Assembly (NCBI GenBank): GCA_964292695.1
Contig: CAXYWB010000095.1
Location: 1-8,665, forward strand
Source of the DNA: UPXZ01 sp018055865
Lineage (GTDB): Bacteria; Bacteroidota; Bacteroidia; Bacteroidales; Paludibacteraceae
Direction: 5' to 3'
Length of the DNA: 8,665 bases
The position numbers and the translations under genes are program-made. This document shows positions 1 through 5,799 of the stretch, piece after piece (positions within the stretch are counted from its first letter, which is position 1; each line of letters opens with the position of its first letter). The notes below the pieces were generated by a model. It had not been told where the DNA came from, did no database searches, and saw nothing but the letters and a program-made list of their open reading frames with translations.

Positions 1-488
1 CCAATGGAAATGTACTTAAAGCTGACAACACACCGTTTACTGATACAGAAGTTCCATTTGGCTCTGCCATCGATTTGGTTTTAAGCCCGGCTGAAGGTTA
101 CAAACAAAACGGAGTTGTAATCAAACACGGATACCTCAACAATCCTGAATTTATACACAGCAACAGACAATGGCGCCTGGACACCATTCCTGAAAATCTG
201 TTTTTGGATAATAAATTTACCATCCCTGCCACGTTCATTGATGGTGATGTGGAAATCAGTGCTGATTTCAAACAGCTTTCAGGAGTTCAGAAATTAATAT
301 TGGATACGAATCTGGTAATTAATACCAAAAAAAATATCCTGAACGTTACTGCATTAACTCCTGATTATGTAACGATTAGCGATGTCACCGGTCGCACATA
401 TTTTTTCGGATATCTGTCAGGAGTTAGTACTTTCAAACTACATTCAGGCGTTTATTTTGTTAACAGACAAAAGGTGTTGGTGCCTTAA
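1..488 (+). CDS. C-terminal part of a secreted surface protein with a type IX secretion-like sorting tail (5' end missing)
   Basis: Frame 3 is open from the left edge to a TAA at 486-488, so about 162 residues of the C-terminus are visible and the start lies outside the window. An internal ATG-like start near 75 is not needed. The segment containing the residues HGYLNNPEFIHSNRQW and IDGDVEISADF resembles the small beta-rich repeats that often precede the tail in Bacteroidota surface proteins. The last 50 or so residues (LNVTAL, VTISDVTGRTYF, SGVYFVNRQKVLVP) have the layout of a type A C-terminal sorting domain (Por_Secre_tail) or the related DUF6383: beta strands, a D-x-T-G-R turn, then GVYFV and a basic last strand. 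From family knowledge, such tails direct export through the outer membrane and anchoring at the surface. The catalytic or binding part, if any, is upstream and cannot be seen, so the function is unknown. Confidence 0.75.
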   Translation, partial: NGNVLKADNTPFTDTEVPFGSAIDLVLSPAEGYKQNGVVIKHGYLNNPEFIHSNRQWRLDTIPENLFLDNKFTIPATFIDGDVEISADFKQLSGVQKLILDTNLVINTKKNILNVTALTPDYVTISDVTGRTYFFGYLSGVSTFKLHSGVYFVNRQKVLVP

Positions 489-503
489 CCGTTATAAAAA
501 TGA

Positions 504-549
504 AAATAAAAAAAGCAGCTCGAATAATTTTGAACTGCTTTTTTTATTT
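504..549. terminator. bidirectional Rho-independent terminator between convergent genes
   Basis: A long hairpin has the core GCAG (515-518) pairing with CTGC (535-538). It is flanked by seven A (508-514) facing seven T (539-545), and the pairing continues through the outer A/T bases. The inner stem has one C/A mismatch and an A/T-rich loop. The A tract and T tract give a U-run in both directions. It lies 15 bp after the left gene's stop and 11 bp past the DUF2027 gene's stop, so it can end both transcripts. Confidence 0.85.
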
Positions 550-560
550 GAAACATTATC

Positions 561-1631
561 TCACTTAATAGTCACCATAGTGGCTCCAAAGCCGTATTCG
601 CGGAAGGATGCATCCTGAAAATAGTACGTTTTATACCGGCTTTTGAGTTGTTTTTCAATTTCGGTTTTCAAGACACCTTCGCCTTTTCCGTGGATAAATA
701 CAATTTTCTGCCCTTTGCGATTTTTGTTTTCTTCCAGTGTGCGGTGGAATGTTTCCATCTGAAAGCCGAGCATATCGGCGTTCGAAAGTCCAGTAGTAGT
801 ATCGAGCAAGGCGTTAATGTGCAGGTCCACTTCGATAGTTTCGTTTTGCGACTGTTTTTGAATTATTCTCGGTCGGTGTTCTGGTTGTTTTTTTTGTTGT
901 ATCGCCTGGCGAATTTCTTCCGGTGATACCTCGTTTGACCGATTGTGATTTCTTTCTACAGTCAAATCAATAAGCATACACGGATCGTCGAAATACTCGG
1001 TTTCGGTAAAACTGTGCAGCTTGTAAAACTTCACCGTGTTCATTTTCAATGTGAAGTCCAGCGCGTTTTGTTCTGTATACGTTTTGTCCTTTTTGAACGG
1101 GATAATCTGCACGCGCATTTTTTCCCAATCGTTCAGTTGCGATTTTTCTATATTGCACAGAAATTCCTGCATATTCGGCTCAATTGTACCATTTGCAATA
1201 CTTTTCCGACTGCTCTCGTCACCTGTCACGAAGTTGTAAAACAAGAAATAATTGCTGTCGTTCACCAGATAACACTCGTACGCTGTCGTTTCCATCCGCT
1301 TAATATCTGTTGGGAAAAAAGCCAAAAACGATTTAAATGTTTCACCTTCCGGAGTTTCTACGATAGGTTCGGGCGCTTTCGGTTGTTCCTGTATTTTCAC
1401 TTCTTTTGTTGCTTCAGAACTGTTTTCTTTTGGCTTCGATTTGAAGTCTTTCACCGGAAAATTCGTTTTTTCATTCACAGCCTGAATGACAACACATTCA
1501 CGGGCTAATGCCGGAACCTCGAAACCATCGCCATCTTCCACATACACAATATTTTGCTTTTCGTCGATGCGGGTCACCTTGCCGCCGCCTACTGCATTTA
1601 AGAAACGCACATTATCTCCAACTTTTATCAT
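561..1631 (-). CDS. DUF2027 domain protein with C-terminal Smr domain
   Basis: This is a 356-residue cytoplasmic protein with no signal peptide. Residues 1-50 (KVGDNVRFLNAVGGGKVTRI, then VYVEDGDGFEVP) look like a small SH3/KOW-like beta barrel. Residues 51-97 are a charged, low-complexity linker rich in K, E and P. Residues 98-230 form the globular DUF2027 region. A second polar linker (about 228-264) leads to the Smr domain at 266-356, with VDLH (268-271), HGKGEG (314-319) and the terminal GFGAT strand. From family knowledge, Smr domains also occur at the C-terminus of MutS2 and act as nucleases or nucleic-acid binding modules; the HGKGxG loop is their hallmark. The order resembles MutS2 without its ATPase. 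The substrate and role are not known, so 'nucleic-acid acting' is inference. The start ATG (1629-1631) is preceded by an A-rich stretch rather than a Shine-Dalgarno, as is usual here. The gene is divergent from queA and convergent with the left gene, so probably monocistronic. Confidence 0.93.
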   Translation of the reverse strand: MIKVGDNVRFLNAVGGGKVTRIDEKQNIVYVEDGDGFEVPALARECVVIQAVNEKTNFPVKDFKSKPKENSSEATKEVKIQEQPKAPEPIVETPEGETFKSFLAFFPTDIKRMETTAYECYLVNDSNYFLFYNFVTGDESSRKSIANGTIEPNMQEFLCNIEKSQLNDWEKMRVQIIPFKKDKTYTEQNALDFTLKMNTVKFYKLHSFTETEYFDDPCMLIDLTVERNHNRSNEVSPEEIRQAIQQKKQPEHRPRIIQKQSQNETIEVDLHINALLDTTTGLSNADMLGFQMETFHRTLEENKNRKGQKIVFIHGKGEGVLKTEIEKQLKSRYKTYYFQDASFREYGFGATMVTIK

Positions 1632-1656
1632 ATCGATTTCTTTTTTTCTGAATAAC

Positions 1657-1687
1657 TTTGTTTACGGCTCTAATTGTCTTAATTTTG
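1657..1687 (+). promoter_or_regulatory. Bacteroidota-type promoter for queA
   Basis: TTTG at 1657-1660 is followed by a 19-bp spacer and TAATTTTG at 1680-1687. This matches the TTTG-N19-21-TAnnTTTG consensus of the Bacteroidota primary sigma factor. The predicted transcript begins at about 1691-1694. That would exclude the in-frame TTG at 1658 as a start codon, because it would lie inside the -33 element, and it leaves the GTG codons at 1715 and 1739 as candidates. Confidence 0.7.
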
Positions 1688-1689
1688 TG

Positions 1690-1697
1690 CAAATTTA
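1690..1697 (-). promoter_or_regulatory. candidate -7 box for the DUF2027-Smr gene
   Basis: On the minus strand this reads TAAATTTG, a full match to the Bacteroidota -7 consensus TAnnTTTG. The matching -33 element is poor: only a TTC-like sequence lies about 18 bp upstream. Transcription would start near 1685 and give a leader of roughly 50 nt. The call rests on the -7 match and the gene position only. Confidence 0.4.
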
Positions 1698-1738
1698 CAA
1701 ACTTTTATTGCCTTGTGAACCATCCCGAAAGAAAAGAA

Positions 1739-2944
1739 GTGCTTTATATTGATGATTTCGACTACAACCTGCCCGACGAACGGATAGCCAAATACCCCTT
1801 GTCCCAACGTGATGCCTCCAAATTACTTCGTTGGAATAATGGCGAAATTTCCGAAAGTCGTTTCTCGGAAATTGCCCGGTTTTTACCGGAAAATTCATTG
1901 TTGGTATGTAATAATACCCGTGTAATCCAGGCGCGCATCGTTTTTCACAAACCAACCGGTGCGCGGATAGAGGTCTTTTGTCTGGAACCCTTACTGCCGT
2001 CGGATTATGCGCTTTCTTTATCGGCTACAGGCAGCTGCGAGTGGAAATGCATGGTAGGAAATCTGAAAAAATGGAAAGAAGGCGCATTACAACAAATCAT
2101 TATTTTTGAGGAGAAAGAAGTGACTTTTTCGGCAGAACTTCTCGAAACCGGGGGAAATACCCACCGAATACGCTTTAGCTGGAACAATGATGAACTCAGC
2201 TTCTCCGAAATACTGATGCAAATCGGCGAACTGCCCATTCCGCCTTACTTGCACCGGAAAACGGAAGAAAATGACAAAAACACTTACCAAACCGTTTATT
2301 CGAAAATAGAAGGTTCCGTGGCGGCACCTACTGCCGGACTTCATTTTACACCCGAAGTTTTCGAAAGTCTGAAATTGAAAAACATTGAAATTGAAGAACT
2401 TACCCTACATGTAGGAGCAGGAACTTTTCAACCGGTAAAGTCAGCCACTATCGATCAGCATACCATGCATACCGAGACTATTTCAGTGCCTTTGCATACC
2501 ATCCGGCACATTCAGCGTAAATTGGGGAATATAATAGCAGTGGGTACTACTTCGGTGCGAACGCTGGAGAGCCTGTATTATATCGGGCAAGGCCTTCAGG
2601 ATCCGCCCTCATCTGATGGTGATTTTATTCAAGTCGGTCAGTGGAAACCGTATGAAAATACCACTGAAATTTCGGTTTATGCCGCGCTTCAAAATATTAT
2701 AGATTACCTCGAAAAAAATGACCTGGATACGCTGCATGCCGAAACACAAATCCTTATTAAGCCTGGTTTTCGGTTCAGGATTATCAACGGAATGATTACC
2801 AATTTTCATCAACCCAAAAGTACACTGCTACTATTGGTCTCTGCATTCGTGGATGGGGACTGGCGTAAAATTTACAATTACGCTCTGTCAAATGATTTTC
2901 GCTTTTTGAGTTATGGCGACAGTTCACTGTTGACTAAGATTTAA
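1739..2944 (+). CDS. queA: S-adenosylmethionine:tRNA ribosyltransferase-isomerase (QueA), long Bacteroidota form
   Basis: QueA transfers and isomerises the ribosyl part of S-adenosylmethionine onto preQ1 in the wobble position of tRNA, giving epoxyqueuosine, the penultimate step of queuosine synthesis. It acts in the cytoplasm. The family motifs are all present: LPDERIAKYPLSQRDASKLL at the N-terminus, GSVAAPTAGLHFT (192-204), LHVGAGTFQPV (223-233), GTTSVRTLES (269-278) and NGMITNFHQPKST (from 350). The C-terminus FLSYGDSSLL is also typical. At about 401 residues it is longer than the usual 340-360 form; the extra part includes a segment with GSCEWKCMVGNLKKWK. I chose GTG 1739 because a 12-base purine run (GAAAGAAAAGAA) sits directly before it and the protein then begins MLYIDDFDY, close to other QueA starts. 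GTG 1715 (409 residues) is a fair alternative. TTG 1658 would fall in the promoter. No other queuosine gene is nearby. guaA follows after 81 bp with its own promoter. Confidence 0.92.
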   Translation: MLYIDDFDYNLPDERIAKYPLSQRDASKLLRWNNGEISESRFSEIARFLPENSLLVCNNTRVIQARIVFHKPTGARIEVFCLEPLLPSDYALSLSATGSCEWKCMVGNLKKWKEGALQQIIIFEEKEVTFSAELLETGGNTHRIRFSWNNDELSFSEILMQIGELPIPPYLHRKTEENDKNTYQTVYSKIEGSVAAPTAGLHFTPEVFESLKLKNIEIEELTLHVGAGTFQPVKSATIDQHTMHTETISVPLHTIRHIQRKLGNIIAVGTTSVRTLESLYYIGQGLQDPPSSDGDFIQVGQWKPYENTTEISVYAALQNIIDYLEKNDLDTLHAETQILIKPGFRFRIINGMITNFHQPKSTLLLLVSAFVDGDWRKIYNYALSNDFRFLSYGDSSLLTKI

Positions 2945-2966
2945 GAATTTGATTAATCAGAAATCA

Positions 2967-2998
2967 TTTCCGTGTTTCTTACTTTTTTGCTATTTTTG
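2967..2998 (+). promoter_or_regulatory. Bacteroidota-type promoter for guaA
   Basis: TATTTTTG at 2991-2998 matches the -7 consensus TAnnTTTG. TTTC at 2967-2970, one mismatch from TTTG, lies 20 bp upstream as the -33 element. Transcription would start near 3003, giving a leader of about 22 nt with an A-rich sequence and no Shine-Dalgarno before the ATG. There is no guanine-type riboswitch, because the leader is far too short. Confidence 0.65.
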
Positions 2999-3025
2999 CA
3001 AAACATTAAATAGATCAAAATCTCC

Positions 3026-4543
3026 ATGGAAAAGATTATTATCCTCGATTTCGGTTCACAGACCACACAACTTATCGGACGCCGCGTGCGCGAACTGAAC
3101 GAATATTGCGAAATTCTGCCTTATAATAAATTTCCGGAAAATACCGAAGGAATTAAAGGGGTAATCCTCTCCGGAAGTCCCTATTCGGTGTACGATCCAT
3201 CGGCTTTTAAAATAGACCTCACGCTGTTGAGAGGAAAATTTCCCTTGCTCGGAATTTGTTACGGAGCTCAACTTATTGCCTACAATGCCGGAGGAAAGGT
3301 GGAAGCAGCCGGAAGTCGTGAGTATGGCAGAGCCATTTTGTCGGAAATCGACAATCAGGACGAACTATTGGATGGAATACACGTAAACTCACAAATCTGG
3401 ATGTCACATGGTGATTCTATTACAAATCTTCCGGAAGGAATGAAAAAAATTGCAAGTACGCAGGACGTGGAGATGGCCGCTTTCCGAATTCAGAGTGAAA
3501 AAACATGGGGAGTTCAGTTTCATCCGGAAGTTTATCACACAGCCGACGGAATGCAGTTGTTGGAAAATTTCCTGTCCATTTGCGGTAGCAAACGGGAATG
3601 GTCGCCTGCTTCTTTCATTCATTTTACAGTAAATGAATTGAAGGAAACGTTAGGCAAAGACAAAGTAGTGCTCGGGCTTTCAGGAGGAGTTGACTCATCC
3701 GTAACAGCCATGTTGCTTAACCGGGCAATCGGGAAAAATCTGACCTGTATATTTGTAGATCATGGATTGCTCCGAAAAAATGAATTTGAAAACGTGCTGA
3801 AAGACTACGAACATCTCGGACTGAATGTGACAGGAGTGGATGCAAAAGAGCATTTTTACAAATTATTGAAAGGTGAATCGGACCCTGAACGAAAACGCAA
3901 AATCATTGGAGCCGGGTTTATTGATGTATTCGAAGCGGAGGCGAAAAAACTCCGGGATGTTAAATGGCTGGCTCAGGGAACTATTTATCCGGATGTGATT
4001 GAGTCGCTCTCTATCACCGGAACCGTCATCAAGTCGCACCACAATGTGGGCGGACTGCCTGAAAAAATGAACCTGAAACTTTGTGAACCGTTAAGGCTGC
4101 TCTTTAAGGACGAAGTACGCCGGGTAGGGTACGAACTGGGCATGATGAGCCATTTGCTGAAACGTCATCCTTTCCCCGGTCCGGGTCTTGGAGTGCGTAT
4201 TTTAGGTGATATAACCCCCGAAAAAGTAAGAACCTTGCAAGATGCTGACGATATTTTCATCAATGCGTTGAAAGACTGGAATTTGTACGACAAAGTGTGG
4301 CAGGCAGGCGTCATTCTCCTGCCGGTGCAATCGGTAGGCGTTATGGGCGATGAACGTACCTACAGCAATGCAGTGGCACTGAGGGCTGTTACCTCAACTG
4401 ATGCCATGACTGCCGACTGGGCGCAACTTCCCTACGATTTTCTGGCAAAAGTATCCAACGATATTATCAACAAAGTGAGCGGAGTCAACAGAGTGGTGTA
4501 TGACATCAGCTCCAAACCGCCTGCAACCATAGAGTGGGAGTAG
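3026..4543 (+). CDS. guaA: GMP synthase (glutamine-hydrolysing)
   Basis: The enzyme converts XMP, ATP and glutamine to GMP, AMP, pyrophosphate and glutamate, the last step of de novo guanine nucleotide synthesis. It has 505 residues, normal for the family. The N-terminal class I glutamine amidotransferase domain (about 1-190) shows the nucleophile Cys78 in GICYGAQL and the His166/Glu168 pair in QFHPE. The ATP pyrophosphatase domain follows, with its P-loop SGGVDSS at 219-225. The C-terminal dimerisation and XMP-binding part carries HPFPGPGLGVRILG, a CEPLRLLFKDEVR segment and the terminal SKPPATIEWE. All catalytic residues are intact. The start ATG is the first in frame after the promoter, and MEKIIILDFGSQ is the standard N-terminus. 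Queuosine synthesis begins from GTP, but queA has separate signals, so its nearness is probably accidental. Confidence 0.98.
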   Translation: MEKIIILDFGSQTTQLIGRRVRELNEYCEILPYNKFPENTEGIKGVILSGSPYSVYDPSAFKIDLTLLRGKFPLLGICYGAQLIAYNAGGKVEAAGSREYGRAILSEIDNQDELLDGIHVNSQIWMSHGDSITNLPEGMKKIASTQDVEMAAFRIQSEKTWGVQFHPEVYHTADGMQLLENFLSICGSKREWSPASFIHFTVNELKETLGKDKVVLGLSGGVDSSVTAMLLNRAIGKNLTCIFVDHGLLRKNEFENVLKDYEHLGLNVTGVDAKEHFYKLLKGESDPERKRKIIGAGFIDVFEAEAKKLRDVKWLAQGTIYPDVIESLSITGTVIKSHHNVGGLPEKMNLKLCEPLRLLFKDEVRRVGYELGMMSHLLKRHPFPGPGLGVRILGDITPEKVRTLQDADDIFINALKDWNLYDKVWQAGVILLPVQSVGVMGDERTYSNAVALRAVTSTDAMTADWAQLPYDFLAKVSNDIINKVSGVNRVVYDISSKPPATIEWE

Positions 4544-4552
4544 AAAGCCATC

Positions 4553-4575
4553 CAAACTTCCCCGGGGGAGGTTTG
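4553..4575. repeat. GC-rich hairpin after guaA
   Basis: A near-perfect inverted repeat of 11 bp per arm, centred on G4564, pairs CAAACTTCCCC (4553-4563) with GGGGAGGTTTG (4565-4575) with one G-U pair, closing on a very tight loop. It starts 9 bp after the guaA stop. No T-run follows on either strand, so it is not a standard intrinsic terminator. It may pause polymerase or protect the 3' end of the guaA message, or it may be the remnant of a short intergenic repeat. Confidence 0.6.
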
Positions 4576-4627
4576 AAAAGAGATTAATAATGGTTGTAAA
4601 CTATTTTTAATTAGATAAAACTTACTG

Positions 4628-4679
4628 AAAATTCCCCCGGATTTTGTTCCGCAAGGCGGGAGGGGGGTTAGGGGGATTT
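4628..4679. repeat. C-run/G-run inverted-repeat element abutting the tatD start codon
   Basis: The outer arms AAATTCCCCC (4628-4637) and GGGGGATTT (4671-4679) are inverted repeats with one bulged base. Inside is a second hairpin, TTCCGC (4647-4652), loop AAG, GCGGGA (4656-4661), followed by six G, TTA and five G. The composition is strikingly unlike the A/T-rich DNA on the left. The layout (C-run, small hairpin, GGGGGGTTAGGGGG) recalls short intergenic repeats that I know from Bacteroidota genomes, but copy number cannot be judged from one window. The right arm ends on the base before the tatD ATG, so it forms that gene's translation initiation region. Confidence 0.6.
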
Positions 4680-5444
4680 ATGATTGATACTCATTCACAT
4701 ATTTATTCTGAAGAATTCGATGAAGATCGGGATGAAGTGATCTTACGCGCCCGGAATGCCGGAATAACCAAAATCATTTTACCCAACGTGGATTTTGAAT
4801 CCATGAAGCGCATGCTTCAAGTGGAATTGCATTATCCTGAATATTGTTTTGCTGCCATCGGTTTACACCCTACAAGCGTAAAGGAAGATTATCTGAATGA
4901 ACTTGCGCTGGTGAAAAGCGAACTGGAAAGAAGAAAATACATAGCGATCGGCGAAACAGGTATTGATTTATACTGGGATCAAACTTTTCTGAACGAACAA
5001 GTCCGCGCATTTCAAACTCAGGTAGAGTGGGCGTTGGAATACAACCTTCCTATAATAATTCATGTCAGAGATTCTCACCGTGAAACAGTTGAAGCGCTGA
5101 AACCATACAAAAAAAGAGGGTTAAAAGGTGTTTTTCACTGCTTTACAGGCACATTAACTCAGGCGAATGAAATTTTCGAATTGGGAGATTTCAGACTCGG
5201 AATTGGTGGTGTGGTTACCTTCAAAAACTCCGGCCTGGCTCAGAATTTACAAGAAATTCCGATCGAAAAACTAGTACTGGAAACCGATGCTCCCTATCTG
5301 GCACCAACTCCTTACCGCGGAAAACGAAACGAACCGGCTAACTTGGCTTTGGTCAGGGATAAACTTGCCGAAGTTTACTATCTATCTGCTGAAGAAGTGG
5401 ATAGAATCACTACTGAAAGTGCGGATAAATTATTTTTTGAATAA
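4680..5444 (+). CDS. tatD: TatD-family metal-dependent hydrolase (putative DNase)
   Basis: This is a 254-residue TIM-barrel amidohydrolase, the normal family length. All metal ligands are visible: H5 and H7 in MIDTHSH, E92 in GETGIDLYW, H128 in IIIHVRDSH, H153 in GVFHCFTG and D203 in LETDAPYLAP. The last of these continues into the signature PYRGKRNEPANL. From family knowledge, TatD proteins are cytoplasmic metal-dependent 3'-5' exonucleases acting on DNA or RNA, linked to repair of oxidative damage and to DNA turnover; several paralogues (YcfH, YjjV) share the fold, so the exact substrate is uncertain. I chose ATG 4680 because the protein then begins at the conserved HxH strand. The longer reading from TTG 4644 would translate the repeat into a Gly-rich stretch (FRKAGGGLGGF) not found in the family. 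It may be transcribed with guaA across the 136-bp gap; I found no convincing promoter of its own. Confidence 0.93.
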   Translation: MIDTHSHIYSEEFDEDRDEVILRARNAGITKIILPNVDFESMKRMLQVELHYPEYCFAAIGLHPTSVKEDYLNELALVKSELERRKYIAIGETGIDLYWDQTFLNEQVRAFQTQVEWALEYNLPIIIHVRDSHRETVEALKPYKKRGLKGVFHCFTGTLTQANEIFELGDFRLGIGGVVTFKNSGLAQNLQEIPIEKLVLETDAPYLAPTPYRGKRNEPANLALVRDKLAEVYYLSAEEVDRITTESADKLFFE

Positions 5445-5462
5445 TAGCGCACGCCTGTTGTA

Positions 5463-5511
5463 TTTTTTTAAAAAAACAAAGAACGCTGTACATTATTGAT
5501 ATACAGCGCTT
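5463..5511 (-). terminator. Rho-independent terminator of tRNA-Ser, possibly also serving tatD
   Basis: A 7-bp stem, CGCTGTA (5484-5490) with TACAGCG (5502-5508), has an 11-nt loop. Read on the minus strand it is followed by TTCTTTGTTTTTTT, a good U-tract, so it ends the tRNA transcript 15 bp after the tRNA. On the plus strand only CTTT follows, so it would be weak for tatD. The T-tract at 5463-5469 is joined to seven A (5470-5476). Confidence 0.75.
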
Positions 5512-5525
5512 TAAGTACTATGTTG

Positions 5526-5613
5526 CGGAGAGAAAGGGATTCGAACCCCCGGTACCCTTTTGGAGTACACACGCTTTCCAAGCGTGCCTCTTAAACCACT
5601 CGAGCATCTCTCC
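5526..5613 (-). tRNA. tRNA-Ser, anticodon GGA
   Basis: The minus strand folds into a complete class II tRNA. The acceptor arms are GGAGAGA (5613-5607) and TCTCTCC (5533-5527), with discriminator G73 at 5526. The D stem is CTC/GAG with the GAGTGGTTTAA loop. The anticodon stem is CACGC/GCGTG around the loop TTGGAAA, giving anticodon GGA, which reads UCU and UCC. A long variable arm (GTACTC/GGGTAC around CAAAA) is typical of serine tRNAs. The T arm has the loop TTCGAAT; two of its five pairs are G-U. The bases after the discriminator are CAA, so CCA is not encoded and must be added by the CCA-adding enzyme. No second tRNA gene is adjacent. Confidence 0.97.
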
Positions 5614-5631
5614 AATAATCTTATCGGACGG

Positions 5632-5660
5632 CAAAGATACAAAAAAATACTTACTTGCAA
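5632..5660 (-). promoter_or_regulatory. promoter of tRNA-Ser
   Basis: On the minus strand the sequence reads TTG (5660-5658), an 18-bp spacer, then TATCTTTG (5639-5632), a full match to the Bacteroidota -7 box TAnnTTTG. Transcription would start near 5626, about 13 nt before the mature tRNA 5' end, a normal leader for RNase P processing. Confidence 0.65.
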
Positions 5661-5716
5661 CATCCTGTATGATATATTTTTATTTTTGAAAACCCGTTGG
5701 CAGAAAATTGTCAACA

Positions 5717-5752
5717 ATTTCAGTTTTTGAGTATAATGATATTTCAGTTTTT
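5717..5752 (+). repeat. 12-bp direct repeat upstream of the sensor gene
   Basis: ATTTCAGTTTTT occurs exactly twice, at 5717-5728 and 5741-5752, separated by 12 bp (GAGTATAATGAT), so the period is 24 bp. Just left of it is a 6-bp inverted repeat, AAATTG (5705-5710) TCAA CAATTT (5715-5720). The pair lies about 50-80 bp before the sensor start codon, where an activator would bind. The spacing, a little over two helical turns, fits a protein binding two half-sites, such as an AraC-type regulator. The binding role is inference. Confidence 0.45.
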
Positions 5753-5765
5753 ATCAATAGAAAAT

Positions 5766-5797
5766 TTTGCTTTGTACAGATAAATATATTATTTTCG
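5766..5797 (+). promoter_or_regulatory. candidate promoter of the sensor gene
   Basis: TTTG at 5766-5769, a 20-bp spacer and TATTTTCG at 5790-5797 fit the Bacteroidota promoter pattern with one mismatch in the -7 box. If real, the transcript would start at about 5801-5803, on top of the ATG codons at 5800 and 5803, giving an almost leaderless message. That odd position is why confidence is low. The true promoter could instead lie further upstream. Confidence 0.3.
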
Positions 5798-5799
5798 CA

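Noticed and set aside
945..1508. 187-codon open frame on the plus strand
   Set aside because: It lies entirely antisense to the DUF2027-Smr gene, is rich in F, C and R in the manner of a reverse-complement shadow, and has no recognisable motif. Other open frames inside queA, guaA and tatD were discarded for the same reason.
1658..1738. N-terminal extension of QueA from TTG 1658
   Set aside because: The codon falls inside the -33 element of a well-matched promoter, and the added residues (FTALIVLILCKF) look like a chance hydrophobic stretch rather than part of a cytoplasmic enzyme.
2950..2959. Perfect 10-bp palindrome TGATTAATCA between queA and guaA
   Set aside because: It is short and A/T-rich, within the range expected by chance, and has no T-run or partner site. 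It could be an operator or a weak queA terminator, but nothing supports either.
4576..4627. Promoter for tatD between the two hairpins
   Set aside because: The only near matches (TATTTTTA at 4602-4609, TAAAACTTAC near 4616) lack the TTTG of the -7 box or a -33 element at proper spacing.
4644..4679. N-terminal extension of TatD from TTG 4644
   Set aside because: It would translate the G-rich repeat into a Gly-rich peptide; TatD proteins begin at the HxH strand, which the ATG at 4680 gives exactly.
5526..5613. tRNA-Ser as an integration site of a mobile element
   Set aside because: I saw no repeated copy of the tRNA 3' end, no integrase and no foreign-looking cargo on either side within the window.
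5511..5717. 68-codon open frame on the minus strand
   Set aside because: It runs through the whole tRNA-Ser gene and its promoter; the peptide is translated tRNA sequence.
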